A stretch of 64,000 nucleotides of DNA from Streptomyces sp. 135 (GCF_020026305.1 NZ_CP075691.1:4278001-4342000), one strand, 5' to 3'; counted from the stretch's first letter, positions 1-8,968 are shown. Program-made: numbers and translations. The notes: generated from the letters alone by a model not told the origin.

Positions 1-620
1 GGAGGTAGTCCTCGGTGGTGCGCTGCTCGGTGACCGCGTAGATCTCGGCCTGGGCGCTGTTGACGATCTCGTCGACGTCGCCGTCGGCCGCGTACCCCAT
101 CTGGGTGATGCGGGTGCCGGCCTCGACGAGGCGGCGCAGCACCGCGCGCTCGTGGACGATCTCCGCGTAGTACTCGGCGTTCGCCGCGGTCGGGACCGTC
201 TGGACGAGCGTGTGCAGATACGAGGCGCCGCCGACCTTGGTGATCTCGCCGCGCTTGGTGAGCTCGGCGGCGACCGTGATCGGGTCGGCCGGCTCGCCCT
301 TGGCGTACAGGTCGAGGATCGAGGCGTAGATCGTCTCGTGCGCGGGCCGGTAGAAGTCGTGGCCCTTGAGGACCTCGACGACGTCGGCGATGGCGTCCTT
401 GGAGAGCAGCATGCCGCCGAGCACCGACTGCTCGGCGTCGAGGTCCTGCGGGGGAACGCGTTCGAAGGAGGAGCCTCCGCCGTCCCAGCCGCCCTCGCGT
501 CCGCGCTCGTGCTGCTCGTCGCGGCTTCGCCCTCCGTCGCGGCGCTGGCGGGAGACGGGCAGACGGTCACTGGGACCGCTGTCGGCCCAGGGGTCGTCCA
601 AAGGCTCGGAGATACTCACC
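1..620 (-). CDS. dnaB: Replicative DNA helicase DnaB, N-terminal part
   Basis: Hexameric helicase that unwinds DNA ahead of the fork. About 206 N-terminal residues lie in the window; the RecA-like motor domain is off the left edge. After a charged Arg/Asp/Gly-rich leader of about 50 residues comes the typical DnaB N-terminal domain, starting PPQDLDAEQSVLGGMLL and including HDFYRPAHETIY and ADPITVAAEL. The GTG start at 618-620 is chosen because GGAGGAGGTGG precedes it by a few bases. It sits next to the rpsF-ssb-rpsR-rplI operon and MATE gene as in other Streptomyces, and its upstream gap carries DnaA-box-like sites, which suggests DnaA-linked control. Partial only because of the window edge. 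Confidence 0.95.
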
Positions 621-1078
621 GGGCCACCTCCTCCCGTCCGCCGCGCGGACCTCGCCGTGCCCCATTTCCTACGGCACGACACTGACAAATCAGGGGGCCC
701 AACTCCGGTTCTGACGCGTCGGTTTTCCTGGGTTTCCGAGGTCGTACGACGAGGCGGGCGCCGGACCACGGTAGGCCTGCGGGCACCGTCAGCCAATCTG
801 GTTATCCACAGGCGGTGTGGATGACGGGCCCGATGCTGTGGAGAACCCCGTCAAACCTGTGCACGGCCCGGTGGACAGCCCTGTGAACAAGCCCTCAGCT
901 ACCGTCGGACACCCGCTCTGACCTGCGCCTTTCCCGTCCACCGGCTGTGCAGAAGAAAAACTTTTCCCAGCGGACCAAGATCACGACAAACGGCGCGTCA
1001 AGCGGCGTCCAGCGGGCGTTCGAGTAAGGGTCTCAAGTGTCTTGCATCTCTTACCTGTGGAAGATTAGATTGGTGCCC
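621..1078. promoter_or_regulatory. dnaB / MATE divergent intergenic region with DnaA-box-like sites
   Basis: A 458-bp gap between divergent genes with no credible gene. It holds TTATCCACA at 802-810 (+), a perfect bacterial DnaA box, and on the other strand TCATCCACA (816-824) and TTCTCCACA (837-845), each close to the Streptomyces form TTGTCCACA. Looser related sequences follow (for example CCTGTGCAC near 860). A possible MATE promoter is TTGCAT at 1041-1046 with TAGATT 16 bp downstream. The DnaA-box matches are seen directly; a role in dnaB control is inferred. Confidence 0.55.
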
Positions 1079-2425
1079 ATGACACAGGCTTCCGCCGCGC
1101 CCAAGGACGACCGCCAACGGTACGGCCGACACGACCGAGAGATCATCGCGCTCGCCGTCCCCGCCTTCGGCGCGCTGGTCGCCGAGCCCCTCTTCGTGAT
1201 GGCCGACAGCGCCATCGTGGGCCACCTCGGCACCGCGCAACTGGCCGGCCTCGGTGTCGCCTCGGGCCTCCTCACCACCGCGGTGAGCGTGTTCGTCTTC
1301 CTCGCCTACGCCACCACCGCCGCCGTCGCCCGCCGCGTCGGCGCCGACGACCTGTCGGCAGCCATCCGCCAAGGCATGGACGGCATCTGGCTCGCACTGC
1401 TGCTCGGCGCCGCGGTCATCGCTGTCGTCCTGCCCACGGCACCCGCACTCGTGGAGATGTTCGGCGCCTCGGACGCGGCGGCCGGATACGCGATCACGTA
1501 TCTGCGGATCTCCTCACTCGGCATCCCCGCCATGCTCGTCGTGCTCGCCGCCACCGGTGTACTGCGCGGCCTCCAGAACACCAGGACCCCGCTCTACGTA
1601 GCCATCGGCGGCTTTGTCGCCAACGGCGTCCTCAACGTCGGCCTCGTCTACGGCGCCGACCTGGGCATCGCCGGCTCCGCCTGGGGCACCGTCGTCGCCC
1701 AATGCGGCATGGCAGCGGTCTACCTCTTCGTCGTCGTCCGCGGTGCCAGACGCCACGGCGCCTCACTGCGCCCCGACGCCGCCGGGATCAGGGCCTGCGC
1801 CCAGGCGGGGGTCCCGCTCCTGGTCCGCACGCTCTCCCTGCGGGCCATCTTGATGATCGCGACCGCGGTGGCCGCACGCATCGGTGACGCCGAGGTGGCC
1901 GCCCACCAGATCATTCTCGCCCTGTGGAGTTTTCTGGCCTTCGCGCTGGACGCCATCGCCATCGCCGGGCAGGCGATCATCGCCCGTTACCTCGGCGCCA
2001 ACGACGCGGAAGGCGCCCGCGCCGTCTGCCGACGCATGGTGCAGTGGGGTATCGCCTCGGGCGTCGCGCTCGGCCTGCTCGTCGTCCTCGCCCGACCGCT
2101 CTTCATCCCGCTCTTCACCAGCGACGCCGCCGTCCAGGACACGGCACTGCCCGCTCTCATCGTCGTGGCGCTCGCCCAGCCGATCTGCGGCATCGTCTAC
2201 GTGCTCGACGGCGTCCTGATGGGCGCCGGTGACGGGCGGTACCTCGCCTGGGCGATGCTGCTCACGCTCGCGGCGTTCACACCGGCCGCCCTGCTGGTGC
2301 CGACCCTCGGCGGCGGCCTGACCACCCTGTGGGCAGCGATGACCCTCATGATGACGGTGCGCATGCTGACCCTCTGGCTGCGCTCCCGCTCCGGCCGCTG
2401 GATCGTCACGGGCGCCACGCGCTGA
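1079..2425 (+). CDS. MATE family efflux transporter
   Basis: Predicted 448-residue multidrug and toxin extrusion exporter of the inner membrane, driven by a cation gradient; the substrate cannot be read from sequence. The protein opens MTQASAAPKDDRQ, then the MATE hallmark AVPAFGALVAEPLFVMADSAIVGHLG at about residues 22-47, and has about 12 hydrophobic segments in two similar halves (second half opens near AGVPLLVRTLSLRAI). The ATG at 1079 is preferred over an in-frame ATG at 1037 because it starts just before the conserved region; GTG 1073 is a close alternative. It diverges from dnaB and is followed by a parS site and the rplI terminator. Confidence 0.88.
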   Translation: MTQASAAPKDDRQRYGRHDREIIALAVPAFGALVAEPLFVMADSAIVGHLGTAQLAGLGVASGLLTTAVSVFVFLAYATTAAVARRVGADDLSAAIRQGMDGIWLALLLGAAVIAVVLPTAPALVEMFGASDAAAGYAITYLRISSLGIPAMLVVLAATGVLRGLQNTRTPLYVAIGGFVANGVLNVGLVYGADLGIAGSAWGTVVAQCGMAAVYLFVVVRGARRHGASLRPDAAGIRACAQAGVPLLVRTLSLRAILMIATAVAARIGDAEVAAHQIILALWSFLAFALDAIAIAGQAIIARYLGANDAEGARAVCRRMVQWGIASGVALGLLVVLARPLFIPLFTSDAAVQDTALPALIVVALAQPICGIVYVLDGVLMGAGDGRYLAWAMLLTLAAFTPAALLVPTLGGGLTTLWAAMTLMMTVRMLTLWLRSRSGRWIVTGATR

Positions 2426-2437
2426 ACGCTTCACGCT

Positions 2438-2451
2438 GTTTCACGTGAAAC
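2438..2451. other. parS centromere site
   Basis: Perfect 14-bp palindrome GTTTCACGTGAAAC, the Streptomyces ParB-binding consensus, in the gap between the MATE and rplI 3' ends. Confidence 0.93.
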
Positions 2452-2523
2452 CACGGCACCGGCGGCACGGAGGGAGCGCATACAACGGGCCGCTCCACGA
2501 GAAAGTCGGGCCGCCCCACGAGA

Positions 2524-2554
2524 AAGGGGCCGCACCCAGCGGGTGCGGCCCCTT
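2524..2554 (-). terminator. Terminator of the rpsF-ssb-rpsR-rplI operon
   Basis: Perfect 14-bp stem (AAGGGGCCGCACCC and its complement) with a 3-base loop, just downstream of rplI. It lies between convergent genes and could act in both directions. Confidence 0.85.
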
Positions 2555-2579
2555 CACTCAGTCCAGCCAAGCGCAGTGC

Positions 2580-3026
2580 TTAGGCGGAGACGACCTCGAT
2601 GTTGACCTTCGCGGCAACCTCGGGGTGCAGACGCACGGACGTCGCGTGGGCGCCCAGCGTCTTGATCGGCGAGCCCAGCTCGACGCGACGCTTGTCGATC
2701 TTCGGGCCACCGGCAGCCTCGATCGCCGAAGCGACGTCAGCCGGGGTGACGGAACCGAAGAGGCGACCGGCCTCGCCGGAGCGGACGGCCAGACGGACCT
2801 TGACGCCCTCGAGCTGCGCCTTGATCTCGTTGGCCTGCTCGATCGTCGCGATCTCGTGGATCTTGCGCGCACGACGGATCTGCGCGACGTCCTTCTCGCC
2901 ACCCTTGGTCCAGCGGATCGCGAAGTTCCGCGGGATCAGGTAGTTGCGGGCGTAGCCGTCCTTGACGTCTACGACCTCGCCGGCGGCACCGAGGCCGGAG
3001 ACCTCGTGGGTGAGGATGATCTTCAT
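2580..3026 (-). CDS. rplI: 50S ribosomal protein L9
   Basis: 148-residue ribosomal protein of the large subunit that binds 23S rRNA at the base of the L1 stalk. It begins MKIILTHEVSGLGAAGEVVD and contains the L9 signature around KDGYARNYLIPRNFA, a long central helix (EIATIEQANEIKAQLEGVK) and a C-terminal domain with GRLFGSVTPADVA. Full length for the family. Last gene of the operon rpsF-ssb-rpsR-rplI, 18 bp after rpsR, followed by a strong hairpin. Confidence 0.98.
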   Translation of the reverse strand: MKIILTHEVSGLGAAGEVVDVKDGYARNYLIPRNFAIRWTKGGEKDVAQIRRARKIHEIATIEQANEIKAQLEGVKVRLAVRSGEAGRLFGSVTPADVASAIEAAGGPKIDKRRVELGSPIKTLGAHATSVRLHPEVAAKVNIEVVSA

Positions 3027-3044
3027 TAGTCGGTCACCCTTCCC

Positions 3045-3281
3045 TTATCGCGCGGTGGACGTGTAGGGCAGCAGCGCCATCTCACGGCTGTTCTTCACGG
3101 CCGTGGCGACGTCACGCTGGTGCTGCGTGCAGTTGCCGGTCACGCGGCGGGCACGGATCTTGCCGCGGTCGGAAATGAACTTCCGCAGCATGTTCGTGTC
3201 CTTGTAGTCCACGTACGTGACCTTGTCCTTGCAGAAAGCGCAGACCTTCTTCTTAGGCTTGCGCACAGGCGGCTTCGCCAT
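3045..3281 (-). CDS. rpsR: 30S ribosomal protein S18, cysteine-containing form
   Basis: 78-residue small-subunit protein that partners S6 on the platform of the 30S subunit. It opens MAKPPVRKPKKKVCAFCKDK and has the conserved region RGKIRARRVTGNCTQHQRDV. The Cys-X2-Cys at 14-17 and the later Cys make this the zinc-binding (C+) type rather than the zinc-independent paralogue that many Streptomyces keep under Zur control. Third gene of the operon, as expected for the housekeeping copy. Confidence 0.98.
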   Translation of the reverse strand: MAKPPVRKPKKKVCAFCKDKVTYVDYKDTNMLRKFISDRGKIRARRVTGNCTQHQRDVATAVKNSREMALLPYTSTAR

Positions 3282-3353
3282 GGTGTATCTCCTGTGTGAT
3301 CAAGAAGTGGGGGTACGACCCACCCTCGGCCCGAAGGCCAGAAGCCCTGAGGC

Positions 3354-3959
3354 TTAGAAGGGGGGCTCGTCCGAGTAGCCGCCACCGGAGCCGCCGGAGC
3401 TTCCGCCCCAGCCGCCACCGCCGCCGCCCTGCTGCTGGCCGCCGCCGGCCGGAGCACCGGTCGCCCAGGGGTCGTCGGCGGGAGCACCGCCGCCACCCTG
3501 CTGCTGACCGCCGCCGGAGCCACCGCCCCAGCCGCCGCCCTGCTGGCCGCCGCCACCGCCGCCGTAACCACCCTGGCCGCCCTGGCCACCGCGACCGGTG
3601 GTCTTGGTGACCTTGGCCGTGGCGTTCTTCAGGCTGGCGCCGACTTCCTCGACGTCCAGCTCGTAGACCGTGCGCTTGACGCCCTCACGGTCCTCGTAGG
3701 ACCGCTGCTTCAGTCGGCCCTGCACGATGACGCGCATGCCTCGCTGGAGCGACTCCGCGACGTTCTCCGCCGCCTGACGCCAGACCGAGCAGGTCAGGAA
3801 CAGGCTTTCGCCGTCCTTCCACTCATTCGTCTGACGGTCGAAGGTGCGGGGGGTGGACGCGACACGGAACTTCGCGACCGCCGCACCGGAGGGGGTGAAG
3901 CGCAGCTCGGGGTCGTCGACAAGATTGCCGACGACCGTGATGACGGTCTCGCCTGCCAT
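3354..3959 (-). CDS. ssb: Single-stranded DNA-binding protein
   Basis: 201-residue SSB that coats single-stranded DNA at forks and repair sites. The OB fold covers residues 1-112 (MAGETVITVVGNLVDDPELR, AVAKFRVASTPR, LFLTCSVWRQAAENVAESL). A Gly/Gln-rich disordered linker (about 120-190) carries GGQQQGGGG-like repeats. The tail ends SDEPPF, the acidic tip that recruits partner proteins. It lies between rpsF and rpsR as in other actinobacteria. This is the essential chromosomal copy; Streptomyces usually have a second SSB elsewhere. Confidence 0.98.
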   Translation of the reverse strand: MAGETVITVVGNLVDDPELRFTPSGAAVAKFRVASTPRTFDRQTNEWKDGESLFLTCSVWRQAAENVAESLQRGMRVIVQGRLKQRSYEDREGVKRTVYELDVEEVGASLKNATAKVTKTTGRGGQGGQGGYGGGGGGQQGGGWGGGSGGGQQQGGGGAPADDPWATGAPAGGGQQQGGGGGGWGGSSGGSGGGYSDEPPF

Positions 3960-4037
3960 GGGGGAACCTCTCGGCGGGTTTGCTGCTGGCTGCTTGTTGC
4001 TGCTACTCGATTCCCGGGTGCCGCTGAGCTAGAGAGC

Positions 4038-4328
4038 TCAGTGCATCTCGGGACGGAGGACCTTGGTCCGGAGGACCGACTCGTTCAGGTTCATCTGTCG
4101 GTCGAGCTCCTTGACGACCGCAGGCTCGGCCTGGAGGTCGATGACCGAGTAGATGCCCTCGGGCTTCTTCTTGATCTCGTAGGACAGACGACGACGGCCC
4201 CAGGTGTCGACCTTCTCGACCTTTCCGTTGCCCTCACGGACGACGGAGAGGAAGTTCTCGATCAGCGGGGAGACAGCGCGCTCCTCGAGATCGGGGTCGA
4301 GGATGACCATCACTTCGTAGTGACGCAT
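4038..4328 (-). CDS. rpsF: 30S ribosomal protein S6
   Basis: 96-residue ribosomal protein that pairs with S18. It starts MRHYEVMVILDPDLEERAV and holds WGRRRLSYEIKKKPEGIYSV, the S6 signature. The frame stays open upstream to 4466, but the ATG at 4326-4328 gives the family-typical N-terminus and has an AGGAGGTGGG ribosome site just upstream. First gene of the rpsF-ssb-rpsR-rplI operon; the operon promoter should lie in 4329-4594. Confidence 0.98.
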   Translation of the reverse strand: MRHYEVMVILDPDLEERAVSPLIENFLSVVREGNGKVEKVDTWGRRRLSYEIKKKPEGIYSVIDLQAEPAVVKELDRQMNLNESVLRTKVLRPEMH

Positions 4329-4594
4329 GTGGAACCCACCTCCTTTGGACTCAGCGGCCACGGTCGTTCCGTGGCAGGAGGGTCGTGATGCGTACGCAAC
4401 CGTATCGGCCGCCACTGACAATCGGCTTCCGCGAGCGGGAGCTCCTGCCGTGGCCCGGGCAGACACGGGTGCAGACGGTACAGACTACCCGCACCGAGGC
4501 TTCCGGTTGAAATCCGGCGGGGGACGGGCAGAATCTGTACACATCGGGTGTGTATGGCGCTACGATGCGCCGCTCTCCGCAGGAGGTGCCTCAC

Positions 4595-4909
4595 ATGGCA
4601 CAGACGATGCGACACAACACCACTACCTCGCTCTTCGCCTCGGACGGCAAGTCCCATCCGCTCCAGGACACGCTGGTCGGCGTGACGCTGGTGCTGGGTG
4701 CGATCGCGTTCGTGACGGCGATGTTCCACAACCTCCATCTGCTCAGCTCGTGGACGGGCCTGGTCGGGATCCTCACCGGCGCGTACGGCCAATTCATCTC
4801 GGCGACGACCCGCGAGCGCTTCGGCCTGATCCTGGGCATGGGCGCCGCGGCGATCGGGTTCTTCCTGGGCATGGCACACGGCGGACTCTTCGGCGGAATC
4901 GTCGGCTGA
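4595..4909 (+). CDS. Small conserved membrane protein
   Basis: 104 residues, not assigned to a named family. After a polar start (MAQTMRHNTTTSLFASDGK) there are three hydrophobic segments: LVGVTLVLGAIAFVTAMF (about 28-45), SSWTGLVGILTGAYGQFI (51-68) and FGLILGMGAAAIGFFLGMAH (76-95). The ATG at 4595 is preceded by AGGAGG at 4581-4586. It is divergent from rpsF and followed by its own hairpin terminator, so it looks monocistronic. Function unknown. Confidence 0.8.
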   Translation: MAQTMRHNTTTSLFASDGKSHPLQDTLVGVTLVLGAIAFVTAMFHNLHLLSSWTGLVGILTGAYGQFISATTRERFGLILGMGAAAIGFFLGMAHGGLFGGIVG

Positions 4910-4922
4910 CCGCCCCTCGGCA

Positions 4923-4946
4923 CCCCGGTCCCGGGCGGGACCGGGG
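4923..4946 (+). terminator. Hairpin terminator after the small membrane protein
   Basis: Perfect 10-bp stem CCCCGGTCCC / GGGACCGGGG with a 4-base loop, 14 bp past the stop codon at 4909. Confidence 0.7.
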
Positions 4947-5056
4947 GTCGAGGTTGCGTACGGCCAGTCGGGGCGCTCGCGGGGCGCAGTAGGCTTCGGC
5001 GCGAGAGCCGGAGCCCCTGAACCCATGGGGACACACCAGCCCGAGGAGCGCCCCGA

Positions 5057-6178
5057 ATGAGTCTGACCCTGAGGACCATCAGTCGCGAGCAGCATCTGGC
5101 GTATATCCAGACACTGCCGTCGGCGAGTCATTGCCAGGTCCCGGCATGGGCTGACGTGAAGAGCGAATGGCGCTCGGAGAACCTGGGCTGGTTCGACGAC
5201 AGGACCGGCGAGCTGGTCGGTGCGGGCCTGGTGCTCTACCGGCAACTGCCCAAGCTGAAGCGGTATCTCGCGTACCTCCCCGAGGGGCCGGTCATCAACT
5301 GGTACGCCCCGAACCTGGACGAGTGGCTCCAGCCGATGCTGGCGCACCTCAAGCAGCAGGGTGCCTTCTCCGTGAAGATGGGCCCGCCTGTCGTGATCCG
5401 CCGCTGGGACGCTCCGGCGATCAAGGCCGGCATCCAGAACCCGGACGTGAAGCGGCTGCGGGACGTCGAGGCGACGTTCATCGAGCCGCGCGCCTTCGAG
5501 GTCTCCGACCGGCTGCGCCGGATGGGCTGGCAGCAGGGCGAGGACGGCGGCGCCGGCTTCGGTGACGTACAGCCCCGATTCGTCTTCCAGGTGCCGCTGG
5601 CCAACCGCTCTCTGGACGAGGTCCAGAAGGGCTTCAACCAGCTGTGGCGGCGCAACATCAAGAAGGCCGAGAAGGCCGGCGTCGAGGTCGTCCAGGGCGG
5701 CTACCAGGACCTCGCCGAGTGGCAGCGCCTCTACGAGATCACGGCCATCCGCGACAAGTTCCGCCCGCGGCCGCTCGGTTACTTCCAGCAGATGTGGCAG
5801 GCCCTCAACTCCGAGGACCCCAACCGCATGCGGCTGTACTTCGCGCGGCACAACGGCGTGAACCTGTCGGCCGCCACGATGCTCGTCGTCGGCGGGCACG
5901 TCTGGTACTCCTACGGCGCGTCGGACAACATCGGGCGCGAGGTCAGGCCCTCGAACGCGATGCAGTGGCGGATGCTCCGCGACGCGTACGCCATGGGCGC
6001 CACGGTCTATGACCTGCGCGGCATCTCCGACTCCCTGGACGAGACGGACCACCTCTTCGGTCTGATCCAGTTCAAGGTGGGCACCGGTGGTGAGGCCGCC
6101 GAGTACATCGGCGAGTGGGACTTCCCGCTCAACAAGCTGCTGCACAAGGCGCTCGACATCTACATGTCGCGCCGCTGA
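5057..6178 (+). CDS. femX: FemX-type lipid II:glycine glycyltransferase / aminoacyltransferase
   Basis: 373-residue FemABX enzyme that adds the first bridge residue from aminoacyl-tRNA to the lysine or DAP side chain of lipid II. Two GNAT-like halves are visible: LSASHCQVPAWADVKSEW-like start at about 22-40, KRYLAYLPEGPVINWY (about 70-85), then VPLANRSLDEVQKGFNQLWRR with the helical KKAEKAG stretch (about 178-205), and the second half with YFARHNGVNLSAATM and YDLRGISDSLDETDHLFGL. In Streptomyces, FemX makes the single-Gly interpeptide bridge. The racemase-like gene follows at 66 bp and is probably co-transcribed. Confidence 0.88.
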   Translation: MSLTLRTISREQHLAYIQTLPSASHCQVPAWADVKSEWRSENLGWFDDRTGELVGAGLVLYRQLPKLKRYLAYLPEGPVINWYAPNLDEWLQPMLAHLKQQGAFSVKMGPPVVIRRWDAPAIKAGIQNPDVKRLRDVEATFIEPRAFEVSDRLRRMGWQQGEDGGAGFGDVQPRFVFQVPLANRSLDEVQKGFNQLWRRNIKKAEKAGVEVVQGGYQDLAEWQRLYEITAIRDKFRPRPLGYFQQMWQALNSEDPNRMRLYFARHNGVNLSAATMLVVGGHVWYSYGASDNIGREVRPSNAMQWRMLRDAYAMGATVYDLRGISDSLDETDHLFGLIQFKVGTGGEAAEYIGEWDFPLNKLLHKALDIYMSRR

Positions 6179-6244
6179 TCCCGCACAATTTCGCTTCATA
6201 ACTCTGATACACCGCAGACACGAGAAAGGTTCCGGGATCCAGCC

Positions 6245-7276
6245 ATGGCGCTCACGCTCTATGTCGACACCGCGCGCTGGCGGGCACATCACAAGCACGT
6301 GCTGGAGCAGTTCCCGGGCATCGTCCCGGTCTGCAAGGGCAACGGCTACGGCTTCGGTCATGAGCGCCTGGCCGAGGAAGCCACGCGCTTCGGCTCCGAC
6401 ATCCTCGCCGTGGGCACCACCTACGAGGCGGCCCGGATCAAGGACTGGTTCAGCGGTGACCTGCTGGTCCTGACCCCGTTCCGGCGGGGCGAGGAGCCGG
6501 TGCCGCTGCCCGACCGTGTGGTCCGCTCCGTGTCGTCGCTGGACGGCGTGCACGGCCTGGTGGGCGCCCGCGTCGTCATCGAGGTCATGTCCTCGATGAA
6601 GCGCCACGGCATCAGCGAGCAGGAGCTCCCGCAGCTGCACGCCGCCATCGAGGACGTACGGCTCGAAGGCTTCGCGCTCCACCTGCCGCTGGACCGCACC
6701 GACGGCTCCGACGCCGTCGAGGAGGTCATCGGCTGGATGGACCGCCTGCGCGCCGCCCGTCTGCCGCTGCACACGATGTTCGTCAGCCACCTCAAGGCCA
6801 ACGAACTGGCCCGCCTCCAGCAGCAGTTCCCGCAGACCCGCTTCCGGGCGCGCATCGGCACGAACCTCTGGCTGGGCGACCACGAGGCCACCGAGTACCG
6901 CGGCGCCGTCCTGGACGTCACCGCCGTCGCCAAGGGCGACCGCTTCGGCTACCGCCAGCAGAAGGTCGCGTCCGACGGCTGGCTGGTCGTGGTCGCGGGC
7001 GGCACCTCCCACGGCGTCGGCCTGGAGGCCCCGAAGGCGCTGCACGGCATGATGCCGCGCGCCAAGGGAGTGGCTCGGGCGGGCCTCGCGACCGTCAACC
7101 GCAATCTCTCGCCGTTCGTCTGGGCGGGCAAGCAGCGCTGGTTCGCGGAGCCCCCGCACATGCAGGTCTCCATCCTCTTCGTGCCCTCCGACGCGCAGGA
7201 GCCCAGGGTCGGCGAGGAACTGGTGGCCCATCTGCGGCACACCACGACCCAGTTCGACCGCATGGTGGACCGCTGA
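6245..7276 (+). CDS. PLP-dependent alanine racemase-fold protein
   Basis: 343 residues with the alanine racemase N-terminal TIM-barrel fold. The PLP lysine is expected in IVPVCKGNGYGFGHERLAEE (about 26-45), and barrel strands follow in VVIEVMSSMKRHGI and LHTMFVSHL. The C-terminal part (ARIGTNLWLGDH, GDRFGYRQQK) resembles the racemase beta-domain. It differs from housekeeping Alr, so substrate and reaction are uncertain. Position right after femX (66-bp gap) suggests a job in peptidoglycan bridge or amino-acid supply. The shared hairpin terminator lies 28 bp after the stop. Confidence 0.75.
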   Translation: MALTLYVDTARWRAHHKHVLEQFPGIVPVCKGNGYGFGHERLAEEATRFGSDILAVGTTYEAARIKDWFSGDLLVLTPFRRGEEPVPLPDRVVRSVSSLDGVHGLVGARVVIEVMSSMKRHGISEQELPQLHAAIEDVRLEGFALHLPLDRTDGSDAVEEVIGWMDRLRAARLPLHTMFVSHLKANELARLQQQFPQTRFRARIGTNLWLGDHEATEYRGAVLDVTAVAKGDRFGYRQQKVASDGWLVVVAGGTSHGVGLEAPKALHGMMPRAKGVARAGLATVNRNLSPFVWAGKQRWFAEPPHMQVSILFVPSDAQEPRVGEELVAHLRHTTTQFDRMVDR

Positions 7277-7303
7277 GGCACTGCCGGAGCACCCCGCACC
7301 AGA

Positions 7304-7347
7304 CCGAGGGGCCCGGACACGACATGCGTCGTGTCCGGGCCCCTCGG
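7304..7347 (+). terminator. Strong terminator between convergent genes
   Basis: Perfect 20-bp stem with the 4-base loop ATGC at 7324-7327, starting 28 bp after the racemase-fold gene. It can serve that gene and the leftward GT87 gene. Confidence 0.85.
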
Positions 7348-7429
7348 CCGTGTGACGGCCCTGTCCGCCGCCACTCTCCCCGTGTTCGCTCAGGGCGAAC
7401 ACCCGCCGCGCACCTGACGGCGGGACAGC

Positions 7430-8968
7430 TCAGCGCGGCAGATCGGTCGCCGTCCCCCACTTCACGAACGACCCCTCGGCCGAGTGCGCCACAGGCCGCG
7501 TCGGCTGCGCCACGGGCCCGAGCACGAAGACGTCCTCCACGCCGTCCAGGGCGCCGCCCGACGGGTCGTCGTCGCCACCCCGGCGCACCACGTCCCGCTC
7601 CGGCATCAGGATGTCGCGTACGACCACCGCGCACAGGTACAGCGTCCCCAGCAGGTGGACGACGATGGCCACCTGATAGCCCTCGGTGGGCAGGCCTTTG
7701 TGCGCGTCTCCGCTGGTCGTGTACGCCAGGTACATCCAGATCCCGAGGAAGTACGCGACCTCGCACGCCTGCCAGATCAAGAAGTCGCGCCAGCGGGGCC
7801 TCGCGAGCGCGGCGAGCGGGATCAGCCACAGGACGTACTGCGGTGAGTAGACCTTGTTGGTGAGGATGAAGGCGGCCACGACCAGGAAGGCGAGTTGCGC
7901 GAAGCGCGGCCGGCGCGGCGCGGTCAGCCCGAGCGCTCCTATGGCCAGGCAGGCCAGGAGCATCAGCGCCACCGCCAAGGTGTTGACGGTATCGACGGGC
8001 AGCGGCGACTGCATGCGCTGGTTGAGGATCAGCCAGAACGACCCGAAGTCGACGTCACGCTCCTGGCTGAAGGTGTAGAACTTCGACCAGCCCTCACCGG
8101 CGAGCAGTATCACCGGGAGGTTGACCGCCAGCCAGGTGCCCACGGCGCCGAGCAGGCCGGCCCCGAACTCCCGCCAGCGGCCCGCGCGCCAGCACAGGAT
8201 CAGCAGCGGCCCCAGCAGCAGCACGGGATAGAGCTTGGCGGCCGTGGCGAGCCCCAGGAGGATGCCGAAGGCGAGGGCACGCGCGCGTGCCCACATCATC
8301 ATCGCGGCGGCCGTGAGGGCGACGGCGAGCAGATCCCAGTTGATGGTGGCCGTCAGCGCGAAGGCCGGTGCAAGGGCGACGAGCAGGGCGTCCCAGGGGC
8401 GACGCCGGTGCGTTCGTGCCACACAGACGGCGACGACGGCCGTGCAGACCATCAGTATCCCCGCGTTGACCATCCAGTAGATCTTCTCCTGGTGCTGGAT
8501 GGATCCGCTGCCAGGCGTCACCCAGGAGGCCATCTCCATGAAGATGCCGGTCAGGACCGGGTACTCGAGGTACTCCATGTCGCCGGGCAGCTTGTCGAAG
8601 TACGGCACGAGGCCGTCGGCGAAGCCTCGCCCTTCGTACAGATGCGGGATGTCGGAGTAGCACGCGCGCGTGTACTGCGAGCTCGCCCCGGAGAACCACG
8701 CGCCGTTGTAGCACGGCAGCTTCTGGACCATGCCCAGCGCGAACATCCCGATCGCGATGAGCGCGATGACGCGGACGGGAGACCACCACTGCGCCGCGGA
8801 CAGCGCCCTTCGGCCGAGGGGGCCGCCGAGCAGCTCACTGCCGGCCCGGGCGACCTCGTCCTCCTTCGTCGGCCGCACCGGCTCCGGCTCCTGCGGGCTC
8901 ACGGGCTCGTACGCGCTCGTGCTCGGCGTCTCTGCGCCGGGACCGGCGCTGGGGTCTGCACTGGGCAT
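7430..8968 (-). CDS. GT87-type polyprenyl-phosphate-mannose mannosyltransferase (membrane)
   Basis: 512-residue multi-spanning glycosyltransferase of the GT-C fold (GT87/DUF2029 type), likely using a polyprenyl-phosphate sugar on the outer face of the membrane. After a polar leader come about ten TM segments. The extracytoplasmic loop near residues 95-150 holds a GT-C-like acidic cluster (DIPHLYEGRGFADGLVPYF, MEYLEYPVLTG), and AAKLYPVLLLGPLLIL and NKVYSPQYVLWLIPLAAL are family-typical. ATG 8968 is chosen since the frame upstream runs into the PBP terminator hairpin at 9004-9039; ATG 8977 is possible. Acceptor unknown. Confidence 0.82.
   Translation of the reverse strand: MPSADPSAGPGAETPSTSAYEPVSPQEPEPVRPTKEDEVARAGSELLGGPLGRRALSAAQWWSPVRVIALIAIGMFALGMVQKLPCYNGAWFSGASSQYTRACYSDIPHLYEGRGFADGLVPYFDKLPGDMEYLEYPVLTGIFMEMASWVTPGSGSIQHQEKIYWMVNAGILMVCTAVVAVCVARTHRRRPWDALLVALAPAFALTATINWDLLAVALTAAAMMMWARARALAFGILLGLATAAKLYPVLLLGPLLILCWRAGRWREFGAGLLGAVGTWLAVNLPVILLAGEGWSKFYTFSQERDVDFGSFWLILNQRMQSPLPVDTVNTLAVALMLLACLAIGALGLTAPRRPRFAQLAFLVVAAFILTNKVYSPQYVLWLIPLAALARPRWRDFLIWQACEVAYFLGIWMYLAYTTSGDAHKGLPTEGYQVAIVVHLLGTLYLCAVVVRDILMPERDVVRRGGDDDPSGGALDGVEDVFVLGPVAQPTRPVAHSAEGSFVKWGTATDLPR

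Noticed and set aside
4310..7402. Very long open frame on the minus strand (about 1030 codons) across rpsF to the racemase-fold gene
   Set aside because: It is antisense to femX and the racemase-fold gene, which have clear family signatures. High GC at third positions leaves antisense frames open in Streptomyces.
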